Assembly (NCBI GenBank): GCA_003696955.1
Contig: RFGU01000033.1
Span: forward strand, 1 to 36,363
Direction: 5' to 3'
Length of the DNA: 36,363 nt
Source of the DNA: Deltaproteobacteria bacterium
GTDB taxonomy: Bacteria > Myxococcota_A > Polyangia > Nannocystales > Nannocystaceae
The first letter of the stretch is position 1; every line of letters begins with the position of its first letter. Below, piece by piece: positions 26,462-34,426 of the stretch. The position numbers and the translations under genes were made by a program. Below the pieces are notes generated by a model. That model saw only the letters and a program-made list of their open reading frames with translations. It had not been told where the DNA came from and made no database searches.

Positions 26462-28060
26462 CTAGCGGGTCGCCGGGCAGCGGGCGGGCGCGATGCCGTG
26501 GGCGGCCAGGGTGCGGCGGGCGGCGAGTGCGGCGGGGCCCGGGCGGGTGGCGACGGCGCAGACGGAAGCCACGAGCCGCGGGGTGGCGGAGGGGGCCGCC
26601 GCAAGGACGGAGACCAGGTCGGCCGTGAAGGCCGGGTGGGTGGTGCGGTCGAGGGCGTCGAGCACGGCGTCCCGTCCCTCGGCGCCGAAGGCCTCGAGGG
26701 CGACGCGTGCGGCGTCGCTGCGCCGCAACGTCGGGGCCGCATCGTCCATGAGGATCCGCCGGACGATGCGAAACGCGCGATGCCCGCTGCAGCGGCCGAG
26801 GGCCCGCAGGGCCGCCCGGGCCACCACGTCCTCGGGGTCACCGCCGCGCCATGGCGGCCGGGCGATCCGGCCGAGGCTGCGCACCGTGGCGCGGGAGCAC
26901 GGCCCGGAGATCCCCGAAAGGGCCGCCGCCCGAACGGCCGGCCAGGGATCGACACGCGCGCGATCGAGGGCGTCTTGGGGAGGAAGGGGCGCCGCGCGAA
27001 GGGCTGCGGCCGCAAGCTCGGGATCGTGGGCCCTTCGCAGGTCCGCGGTTCGCACCGCGGCTGCGGCGTCGTCCTCGGAGAGGGCCGAAAGGGCCGCGAG
27101 GGCGAGGCGTTCGGCGGCGACGGTGGGCCGGCCCGTCGGCGCGGCGGCGTGGACCACGGGCACGAGAGCACGGCGTTGGGCGTGCGTCCCGTGCCGCGCG
27201 ACGAGCCAGATCGCGGCGATCCGCGTGGAGAACGGTTGGTCGGGGTCGCGGGCGAGCGTGGCCGCGCGATCGACCGTCGCTTCGGGGGCCTCCGGCAACG
27301 CGGCATGGATCTGGAGCACTTGCGGGGCGATCTTGGGATCGCCGTGGGTCATGGCCGCCTGCGCGGCATCGGTCCAGACGGTACGAAACGCCGGATCGGC
27401 ACGGAGCCTTCGGACGGTCGCGCGGCGCAGCGCGCCCCGCAGGACGGGATCGGCCGTGCGAAGATGGGGGACGAGTTCCCCGGCCCGATCCGCCGGAAGC
27501 GCGGCGACGAGTTCGGCCACGAAGGGGGCGCGGACCTCGGCGGGCAGTTCCGCATCGGCGGCCAGGGCCGTCGCCACGGCAAGCCGCGCAGGGCCGAGGT
27601 GGCGCAGGCGCGCCCGGATCGCAAGGGCCTCGTCGACCTGGCGGCCGCCGGCAAGTTCCGCGAGCCGCCCGCGGTAGGCCCGCACGAAGACCTTGGTCGC
27701 CCCTTCGGCCCCGCCGAGGTCGGCCAGGATCGCCAGCAGGCGGCCTCGTTGCGCGCCCGAAAGCTTCGGATCCTCGAGCCTCGCCGCGACGGCCTCGGCC
27801 GCAAGCTCCGGCGCTGCGCGAAGCCGGCCCCGCGCCCGGAGGAGGTCGAGCCCGCCGCCGGAGAGGACGGTCTCCACGTCACGGCTCGCCGCGTCTCGGT
27901 CGTAGTCTGCGACCACGTTCGTGGCCGCCGTGGCCTGCGGGGCAGCGTGGCTCGAGACCTTCGGGGCGTTCGTTGCGGCCGCGTCGGGGCCGGGCGCACG
28001 CGCCGACGGGGCGGCCGCGAGCACGGCGCAGATCACGGCTCTCGGGACGGCCGGGGGCAT
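26462..28060 (-). CDS. Secreted HEAT-repeat-like protein of unknown function
   Basis: A 532-residue, Ala/Arg/Leu-rich protein. ATG 28060 gives a short signal peptide (MPPAVPRAVICAVLAAAPSARA); a GTG at 28078 is the alternative. After a low-complexity Ala/Pro stretch (to about residue 50) come many helical pairs of HEAT type, for example LRRATVRRLRADPAF, FSTRIAAIWLVARHGTHAQR, DPWPAVRAAALSGISG and DVVARAALRALGRCSG. Such solenoids usually bind proteins; no catalytic motif is visible. The gene is divergent from queA, with 68 bases between the starts. The specific function is not recognisable. Confidence 0.75.
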   Translation of the reverse strand: MPPAVPRAVICAVLAAAPSARAPGPDAAATNAPKVSSHAAPQATAATNVVADYDRDAASRDVETVLSGGGLDLLRARGRLRAAPELAAEAVAARLEDPKLSGAQRGRLLAILADLGGAEGATKVFVRAYRGRLAELAGGRQVDEALAIRARLRHLGPARLAVATALAADAELPAEVRAPFVAELVAALPADRAGELVPHLRTADPVLRGALRRATVRRLRADPAFRTVWTDAAQAAMTHGDPKIAPQVLQIHAALPEAPEATVDRAATLARDPDQPFSTRIAAIWLVARHGTHAQRRALVPVVHAAAPTGRPTVAAERLALAALSALSEDDAAAAVRTADLRRAHDPELAAAALRAAPLPPQDALDRARVDPWPAVRAAALSGISGPCSRATVRSLGRIARPPWRGGDPEDVVARAALRALGRCSGHRAFRIVRRILMDDAAPTLRRSDAARVALEAFGAEGRDAVLDALDRTTHPAFTADLVSVLAAAPSATPRLVASVCAVATRPGPAALAARRTLAAHGIAPARCPATR

Positions 28061-28128
28061 CTTCGTCGAGCTTGCCACGCCGTGTCCGGCTTGCCACGCC
28101 GTACCCCGCAGGCAATAAACGCCCGTCC

Positions 28129-29175
28129 ATGGGTCCGGAGGACTTCGACTACGACCTTCCGCCCGAGCGGATCGCCCAGCATCCGGCCCCGGAGCGCGCC
28201 GACGCGCGTCTGCTCGTGGTCGGCTCCGGGCTGCTCGACGTCCGCGTGCGGCACCTGCCCGACGTGGCGGCCGAGGTCTTCTCCGCCCGGCCGCTCTTCG
28301 TCGCCAACGACTCCCGCGTGGTCCCCGCGCGGCTGGAGGCGACGCGGCGCCGCGACGGTCGCACGTTCGAACTCCTCTTGTGTGCGCCGGCCCCGGGCCA
28401 GCGGGTCGGCACCGAGGTTGCGGCGTGGGTGCGCGGTGCCAAGCGACTTCGGGAAGGCGACGTGCTCCGCGCGCCCGGCCTCGCGTTGCGCCTGCTCGGC
28501 CGGGACGCCGTGGACCCCCGGGCGCGCCGCTTTCGCGTGGAGGAGGGTGAGGTCCTCACCGCCCTCGAACGCGGCGGCCGCGTGCCCCTGCCGCCGTACA
28601 TCGCGCGGCCGCCCGACCGACGGGACGAGGTCCGCTACCAGACGATCTTCGCTCGCGACCCAGGTTCCGTGGCGGCCCCGACGGCCGGGCTGCACTTCGA
28701 CGAGAACCTACGGTCGACCCTGGACATGGTTCACGTCACGTTGCACGTGGGTCCCGGCACGTTCCTACCCATCGAGGCCGAGGACGTGCGCGAGCACAAG
28801 GTCGGGGCCGAGCGATTCCGTGTGTCGGAGGAGGCGGCCTCGCGGATCGAGGCCGCGCGGGCCGCGGGGCGCCCCGTGGTGGCGGTGGGCACCACCGTCA
28901 CCCGCGTGCTCGAGACCGTCGCGGGCCGAGAGGACGGGCGGGTCGTCGCCTGCGAAGGCACCACGGACCTCGTCATCGTGCCGGGGCATCGTTTTCGCGT
29001 GATCGACGCCCTGTGGACCAACTTCCACCTGCCGCGCTCGAGCCTGCTGATGCTCGTGTGTGCCTTCGGGGGCCGCGAGCGGATCCTCGCCGCCTACCGT
29101 CATGCCGTCGCGGCCGGCTACCGCTTCTACAGCTACGGCGATGCCATGCTGGTGTTGCCACAGGGGGCACCGTGA
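28129..29175 (+). CDS. queA: S-adenosylmethionine:tRNA ribosyltransferase-isomerase
   Basis: A 348-residue cytoplasmic enzyme that transfers and isomerises the ribose of SAM onto preQ1 at position 34 of GUN-anticodon tRNAs, making epoxyqueuosine. The length matches the family (about 350). Conserved blocks are DFDYDLPPERIAQHP at the N-terminus, FVANDSRVVPARL, VAAPTAGLHFDENL, VTLHVGPGTFLPI, VVAVGTTVTRVLE, and WTNFHLPRSSLLMLVCAFGG towards the C-terminus. ATG 28129 begins exactly at the family's usual start. It overlaps tgt by four bases, so the two are probably translationally coupled. Tgt inserts preQ1 before QueA acts, so the pair covers consecutive steps of queuosine synthesis. Confidence 0.97.
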   Translation: MGPEDFDYDLPPERIAQHPAPERADARLLVVGSGLLDVRVRHLPDVAAEVFSARPLFVANDSRVVPARLEATRRRDGRTFELLLCAPAPGQRVGTEVAAWVRGAKRLREGDVLRAPGLALRLLGRDAVDPRARRFRVEEGEVLTALERGGRVPLPPYIARPPDRRDEVRYQTIFARDPGSVAAPTAGLHFDENLRSTLDMVHVTLHVGPGTFLPIEAEDVREHKVGAERFRVSEEAASRIEAARAAGRPVVAVGTTVTRVLETVAGREDGRVVACEGTTDLVIVPGHRFRVIDALWTNFHLPRSSLLMLVCAFGGRERILAAYRHAVAAGYRFYSYGDAMLVLPQGAP

Positions 29176-30380
29176 ACCTGCCGCGCCTCGACGTCGCCGA
29201 CCTCCGCCCGCCCGCGACGCCGTCCGAGCCCGTGGGAACGTTTCGCGTCGTCGCCCGGGCCACGGGCGGCCCCGCCCGGGCGGCCGTGCTGCACACCGCC
29301 CACGGGCCCGTGCACACGCCGTGCTTCATGCCCGTCGGTACCTACGGGGCGGTCAAGGGGCTCGACCCGGACGAGCTCGCCGACGTGGGCTCCCAGGTGA
29401 TCCTCGGCAACGCCTACCACCTCGCCCATCGCCCCGGTGCGGATCGGATCGCGGCCGCCGGTGGCCTGCACGGCTTCGGCGGCTGGCCCGGGCCGATCCT
29501 CACCGACAGCGGCGGGTACCAGGTCTTCAGCCTGCGCGGGCTGCAGCGGATCGACGACCACGGGGTCACGTATCGCACCCACTTCGACGGCTCGCGCCAT
29601 CGCATGACGCCCCGCAGCGTGCTCGAGGTGCAGGCCAAGCTCGGTTCGGACATCTGCATGGTGCTCGATCACTGCCCGCCCGGGGATGCGACGATCCACG
29701 CGGTCGCCGAGGCCATGGAGCGCACGACCCGTTGGGCACGGGAGGCGGCGACCCTGCGCCGCGGGATCCTGGCCGACGGCCAGCTCCTGTTCGGGATCGT
29801 CCAGGGCGGCACCGACCTGGCCCTGCGCCGCAGCCACCTGGCCGAGATCGCGGCGCTGCCCTTCGACGGTCTGGCTCTCGGGGGGCTGAGCGTGGGCGAG
29901 CCCGTGCCCGAGATGCATGCCACCTTGCGGGCCATCGCGCCCGAGATGCCGGAGGATCGGCCGCGGTACGTCATGGGCATCGGTACACCCATCGACCTGC
30001 TCGTCGCCATGGCCTCGGGGGTGGACATGTTCGACTGCGTGATCCCCACACGCCACGCCCGCAACGGTCAGCTCCTCACCTTCGGCGGGCGGATCAACGT
30101 ACGCAACGGCAGGTTTCGCGACGCCCACGTCCCCCCGGATCCCGACTGTGCGTGCTCGACGTGTCGCCGGTTCACGCTTGCGTTCTTGCGCCACCTCCAC
30201 GAACAGGGGGATCCGCTCTACGGGCGCCTTGCGACGATCCACAACCTGCACTTCTTCCACGAGCTGGTGGCCATGGTGCGCCGGGGGCTCGTCGAGGGAC
30301 GGGGCGATGCCGTACTCGACGAACTTTTTCGCGTGATCTCGCGGCATTACGGCCCCGCTGGCGGATCCGGCGCGGCTTGA
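29172..30380 (+). CDS. tgt: tRNA-guanine transglycosylase
   Basis: A 402-residue enzyme that exchanges guanine-34 for preQ1 in tRNAs with GUN anticodons. The start is a GTG that overlaps the queA stop codon (GTGA). The catalytic motifs are intact: ILTDSGGYQVFSL with Asp112, FGIVQGG, LGGLSVGE and VDMFDCVIPTRHARNG with the nucleophile Asp288. The zinc site is Cys326, Cys328, Cys331 (CACSTC) and His357, with the same 26-residue Cys-to-His spacing as E. coli Tgt. TRHARNG replaces the more common TRNARNG, a mild variation. About 25 extra N-terminal residues precede the usual start of homology (GTFRVVARATGG). Confidence 0.97.
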   Translation: MNLPRLDVADLRPPATPSEPVGTFRVVARATGGPARAAVLHTAHGPVHTPCFMPVGTYGAVKGLDPDELADVGSQVILGNAYHLAHRPGADRIAAAGGLHGFGGWPGPILTDSGGYQVFSLRGLQRIDDHGVTYRTHFDGSRHRMTPRSVLEVQAKLGSDICMVLDHCPPGDATIHAVAEAMERTTRWAREAATLRRGILADGQLLFGIVQGGTDLALRRSHLAEIAALPFDGLALGGLSVGEPVPEMHATLRAIAPEMPEDRPRYVMGIGTPIDLLVAMASGVDMFDCVIPTRHARNGQLLTFGGRINVRNGRFRDAHVPPDPDCACSTCRRFTLAFLRHLHEQGDPLYGRLATIHNLHFFHELVAMVRRGLVEGRGDAVLDELFRVISRHYGPAGGSGAA

Positions 30381-30446
30381 CCGGTTCGGGGGGCTCTGGT
30401 ACGAAGCCGCGCGGTTTTCGCCGGTACCTCGCGGTCAGACGGCCAC

Positions 30447-30453
30447 GGGGGAG
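30447..30453 (+). promoter_or_regulatory. Shine-Dalgarno site for yajC
   Basis: GGGGGAG is five bases ahead of ATG 30459. This supports that start over the in-frame ATG at 30480. Confidence 0.65.
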
Positions 30454-30458
30454 CTGGC

Positions 30459-30866
30459 ATGCTCCGCGCGACGCCCGTCATGAAGACACTTCCATCCATC
30501 GCGCTCCTGGCCGAAGGGGCTCCGGCAGGGCCCAATCCCTTGCTGGACCTGCTGCCCATCCTGCTGATCTTCGCCGTCGCCTACTTCCTGCTCATCCGCC
30601 CCATGGGCAAGGAGGAGAAGGAGCGGCGCAAGCGGCTCGAGGCGATCAAGAAGGGCGATCAGGTGGTCGTCGGGGGGATCGTGGGCCGCGTCTCCAACTG
30701 GGACGACCCCCACATCGGCACGGTGGAGATCGCCGACAAGGTGAAGGTGCGGGTCCTCAAGAAGGACGTCACCGACACCCTCGAGGCCGCCTTGGCCAAG
30801 GCCGCGGGACCTTCGAAGGACGCCAAGAAGGACCAGGGCGAGGCGCGGGCCGCCAAGGGCGCCTGA
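30459..30866 (+). CDS. yajC: Sec translocon accessory subunit YajC
   Basis: A 135-residue single-span inner-membrane protein that associates with SecD and SecF. One transmembrane helix lies at about 29-47 (LLDLLPILLIFAVAYFLLI), directly followed by the family signature RPMGKEEKERRKRLEAIKKGDQ and the conserved small beta domain VVVGGIVGRVSNWDD. The tail is Lys/Ala-rich. It sits 78 bases after tgt and 21 bases before secD, the order seen in many bacteria (queA-tgt-yajC-secD-secF). Confidence 0.95.
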   Translation: MLRATPVMKTLPSIALLAEGAPAGPNPLLDLLPILLIFAVAYFLLIRPMGKEEKERRKRLEAIKKGDQVVVGGIVGRVSNWDDPHIGTVEIADKVKVRVLKKDVTDTLEAALAKAAGPSKDAKKDQGEARAAKGA

Positions 30867-30887
30867 CGGGCGCCGAAGCGAGGCATC

Positions 30888-33038
30888 ATGCGTAGGTTTC
30901 TCAAGCTCAAGGCCCTGTTGCTCGCGGCGTTGGTCGCGCTGTCGGTCCTGCAGGTGCTGCCGTCGGTCGCCGAGGTGACGGGGTGGACGCTCCCGTCGTG
31001 GATCTCGGAGCGCTTCGACCGCAAGTTCAAGCTCGGGCTCGATCTCCAGGGCGGTCTGCACCTCGAGTATTCGGTGGCCGTGGACGAGGCCATCGAGAAC
31101 AAGCTCGACCAGGTGGCGGCGGAACTCGAGGCGGCCTTTCGTGAGAAGAAGGACATCGAGGCGAAGGTGGTGCGCAAGGGGATCGACCGTCTCGAGATCC
31201 ACTTTCCGCGCCCCGAGGACGTCCAGGCGGCCACCGACGACGTGATGGGCATCACCTTCGGCCTCCTCGAGCGGGTCGATCCGCCCGAGGGGGAGCCGGG
31301 CCCCGACCAGGGCGTGCTGCACCTTGCCATGCCCGAGCAGGTTCTCGAGGAGAACCGCCGGGCGGCCGTGGCGCAGGCCCTCGAGATCGTGCGTCGGCGC
31401 GTGGACGCCATGGGCATCGCCGAGCCCAACATCTATCCCAAGAACCGGCAGATCGTGGTGGAACTGCCGGGCCTTGCCGACGAGTCCACGGAACTTCGGG
31501 CGGCCAGCCAGGACGTGGCCCTGCAGGTGCGCAAGCTGCTCGAAGAGGCGGGGATCGCCAACGTGCAGGTGACGGAGGTGCGGGGCGATCCAGGAGCCTT
31601 TCGATTGGTCCTGCCCGACCGTGATGCCCGGGCGGAGATCGAGAAGCTCTTCGCGGGCAGCATCGTCGACGGCCGCCTCATCGACGACGAGCGCCTGCGC
31701 TACGAACTCGAGATCCTCGAGGGCAGTCCGGAGGATGCCGCCGATCCGGAGGTCGTCGTGCTCGGCTTCTCCGAGGCCGCGCGCGATGCCGTGCTCGAAT
31801 CCTCCGGGGACTTTCGGCGCCTGCTCAAGATCATCGAGCGGCAGGCCGTACTCCAGATGCACCTCGTGGACGACGAGACCCCGTTCCGCGGTACGGGCGT
31901 GCCCTATCTTCGGGCCCTCTACGAGGCCGGCATGGTCACGAAGGGCATGGGGATCTCCGTGAACGTCGAGCCGGACTACGGGCGCGAGGGCGGAGTGACC
32001 GTCAAGGATCCGTACGCCTTCTACGCCAAGGATCGGGAGACCCTCGAGCATTTCTTCGCCCAGCTTCCGGCCAAGTGGCGCCTGCCGTCCACCCACAAGG
32101 TGGCCTTCGGACCGGTGCAGATGGTGCTGCGGCGGGGGGAGGAGCCCGTCACCGTCTGGCGCACCTACGTCATCAAGGCGCGGGCGGAGGTGACCGGTGA
32201 GCACATCGTCAACGCCACCGTGGGCTTCAACCAGCAGACCGGGCAGCCCGAGGTCAACCTCAAACTCGACCGCATCGGGGCGGACCTCTTCGAGAAGATG
32301 AGTGGTGCCAACGTCGGCCGCAAGATGGCCATCATCCTCGACGAGGTGGTCTATTCCGATCCCATCTTCAACGAGCGGATCCCGGGGGGCAACGTGCGGA
32401 TCACCCTCGGGGCGACGCCGGGACAGTCGCCCCGGGAGGCCGCCAACGACCTGGTCAAGGTGCTCAAGAGCGGCTCGCTGCCGGCGCGGTTGCAAAAGGA
32501 GTTCGAGATGCGGGTGGGGGCGGACCTCGGCCGCGACTCCGTCGAGCGCGGCTTCCGGGCCTTCGTCTACGGGCTCGTAGCCGTGGTGCTCTTCATGGTG
32601 GTCTACTACCGGATCTCCGGGGTCGTCGCCGCCATCGCCCTCGTCTTGAACATGCTCTTCATCCTGGCCGCCATGGCGCTCTTCCAGGCGACCTTGACGT
32701 TGCCGGGCATGGCCGGCGTCGTGCTCACCATTGGCATGGCGGTGGATGCCAACGTCATCGTGTTCGAGCGGATCCGAGACTACATCCGCGAGGGGTACAC
32801 GGCCCGCGCCGCGGTGGATTCGGGCTACGATCGGGCGTTTACCACGATCCTCGACTCGCAGCTCACCACGGCCATCGCGGGGATCGTGCTGTGGCAGTAC
32901 GGCTCCGGTCCGATCCGGGGTTTTGCGATCACCCTGCTCATCGGCATCGCGACCTCCATCTTCACCGGGGTGTTCTGCAGCCGCCTGTTCTTCGACTTCC
33001 AGACGAACCGCCGTGGGTTCGAGAAGGTGTCGATCTGA
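30888..33038 (+). CDS. secD: Protein translocase subunit SecD
   Basis: A 716-residue inner-membrane protein of the RND superfamily that uses the proton gradient to pull exported proteins out of the Sec channel. TM1 is at about 6-25, followed by the signature FKLGLDLQGGLHLEYSV. The large periplasmic P1 region covers about 45-540. TM2-TM6 occupy the C-terminal part, with VVLFMVVYYRISGVVAAIAL, GVVLTIGMAVDANVIVFERI (the conserved SecD motif) and AGIVLWQYGSGPIRGFAITL. E. coli SecD is 615 residues, so about 100 residues are extra in the periplasmic region. Its stop codon overlaps the secF start (TGATG). Confidence 0.97.
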   Translation: MRRFLKLKALLLAALVALSVLQVLPSVAEVTGWTLPSWISERFDRKFKLGLDLQGGLHLEYSVAVDEAIENKLDQVAAELEAAFREKKDIEAKVVRKGIDRLEIHFPRPEDVQAATDDVMGITFGLLERVDPPEGEPGPDQGVLHLAMPEQVLEENRRAAVAQALEIVRRRVDAMGIAEPNIYPKNRQIVVELPGLADESTELRAASQDVALQVRKLLEEAGIANVQVTEVRGDPGAFRLVLPDRDARAEIEKLFAGSIVDGRLIDDERLRYELEILEGSPEDAADPEVVVLGFSEAARDAVLESSGDFRRLLKIIERQAVLQMHLVDDETPFRGTGVPYLRALYEAGMVTKGMGISVNVEPDYGREGGVTVKDPYAFYAKDRETLEHFFAQLPAKWRLPSTHKVAFGPVQMVLRRGEEPVTVWRTYVIKARAEVTGEHIVNATVGFNQQTGQPEVNLKLDRIGADLFEKMSGANVGRKMAIILDEVVYSDPIFNERIPGGNVRITLGATPGQSPREAANDLVKVLKSGSLPARLQKEFEMRVGADLGRDSVERGFRAFVYGLVAVVLFMVVYYRISGVVAAIALVLNMLFILAAMALFQATLTLPGMAGVVLTIGMAVDANVIVFERIRDYIREGYTARAAVDSGYDRAFTTILDSQLTTAIAGIVLWQYGSGPIRGFAITLLIGIATSIFTGVFCSRLFFDFQTNRRGFEKVSI

Positions 33039-34423
33039 TGACCGAGCCTTCCAAGCAACGCTTCTTCGAACTCATCCCGTCGGGGACGAACTTTCCGTTC
33101 GTCGCGCACAGGTGGCGGTACATCCTCGTGTCGCTTCTGCTCGTCCTGGTGAGTCTCGGGGCCATGGTCTACAACGCGGCGACGAAGGGATCGGCCCTCA
33201 ACTACGGGATCGACTTCGCGGGCGGCTCCCAGGTTCGCATCGCCTTTCGAGAAGGGGCCGACATCGACGTCGCGGACGTGCGCGCCGCCCTCGACGAGTT
33301 CGGCTACGAGGGGGCCTCGGCCGTGGCCGTGCCGGATGCCGAGGACGAGGTGCTCATTCGGGTCAAGGACACGATCTCCATTTCCGAGGAGAAGGTCGCC
33401 GCATGCGAGGCGGCGGCCAAGCAGGTGGGGCAGGCTCGCCTCGTCGAGTTCCACCACCCCGAAGGCGGCAGCAAGTTCTTCCTCAAGTACGACACCCAAC
33501 CGGACTTCCTGGCCGTGGAGCGGGCACTTTCGGCGGCGGGGTGCGAGGGCAAGGCGGATCGCGGCTTCGGCCGCGAGGGCGAGATCGTCGTGGAGTACGC
33601 GCTCGTCGGGATCGGCGCGAAGATCGCCGAACAACTCGATCAGAAGTTCGGCGAGGGCACCGTGGACCACATCGTCCGATCCGAGACGGTCGGCCCCAAG
33701 GTGGGCAACCAGCTCAAGATCGACGGGGCGCGCTCCATGCTCTTCGCCCTCGGGTTCATCTTCCTCTACGTGATGGTGCGGTTCGACCTGCGCTTCGCGC
33801 CGGGCGGGATCGTGGCCCTGACCCACGATGCGATTCTCGTGGTCGGCGCCTTCGCCCTGACCTGGAAGGAGTTCAGCCTACAGACGGTGGCGGCCCTGCT
33901 GACCATCGTCGGGTACAGCATCAACGACACCATCGTGGTCTTCGACCGAGTGCGCGAGCGCGTGGCCCTCGATCGGGATGCGCCCATCGAGGAGACGACC
34001 AACCGCGCCCTGAACGACACCTTGTCGCGCACCGTGCTGACGTCGGGCACCACGCTCATCGTGGTCCTGGCCATCTACTTCCTCGGAAGCGGTGCGATTC
34101 GGGACTTCGCGTTCGCTCTCATCGTCGGCATCGTGGTGGGCACGTACTCGTCGCTGTTCATCGCGACACCCATCTTCTTGTGGGTCAACCGGCGCTTCTA
34201 TCGCAATCGCGGTCACCTGGAGTGGGCGGGGGACGAAGGCGAGGCCGGTCGGCCGCTCCTGGCCGAGGAGGGGGCGGCCGTGGACGAGCACACGGGGCGC
34301 ACCATCGGCGAGGAGCGGGCCGAGATCCGGGGCGAGGACCTGGCGAGCGGGGCCGTGACCCCGGATGGTCGCCGCCGATTGAGCCGCCGCCGCCGCCGAC
34401 CCAAGCCGCCGTCGGATTCCTGA
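33038..34423 (+). CDS. secF: Protein translocase subunit SecF
   Basis: A 461-residue partner of SecD. TM1 (WRYILVSLLLVLVSLGAMVY) precedes LNYGIDFAGGSQVRI, the SecF signature. The periplasmic segment (about 60-235) is longer than in E. coli. TM2-TM6 follow, with MLFALGFIFLYVMVRFDLRF, TIVGYSINDTIVVFDRVRE (the conserved SecF motif) and TLIVVLAIYFLGSGAIRDFA. The C-terminal 80 or so residues are an acidic then Arg-rich cytoplasmic tail (RRRLSRRRRRPKPPSDS). E. coli SecF is 323 residues. The start ATG shares a base with the secD stop, and recJ follows three bases after the secF stop. Confidence 0.97.
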   Translation: MTEPSKQRFFELIPSGTNFPFVAHRWRYILVSLLLVLVSLGAMVYNAATKGSALNYGIDFAGGSQVRIAFREGADIDVADVRAALDEFGYEGASAVAVPDAEDEVLIRVKDTISISEEKVAACEAAAKQVGQARLVEFHHPEGGSKFFLKYDTQPDFLAVERALSAAGCEGKADRGFGREGEIVVEYALVGIGAKIAEQLDQKFGEGTVDHIVRSETVGPKVGNQLKIDGARSMLFALGFIFLYVMVRFDLRFAPGGIVALTHDAILVVGAFALTWKEFSLQTVAALLTIVGYSINDTIVVFDRVRERVALDRDAPIEETTNRALNDTLSRTVLTSGTTLIVVLAIYFLGSGAIRDFAFALIVGIVVGTYSSLFIATPIFLWVNRRFYRNRGHLEWAGDEGEAGRPLLAEEGAAVDEHTGRTIGEERAEIRGEDLASGAVTPDGRRRLSRRRRRPKPPSDS

Positions 34424-34426
34424 CCC

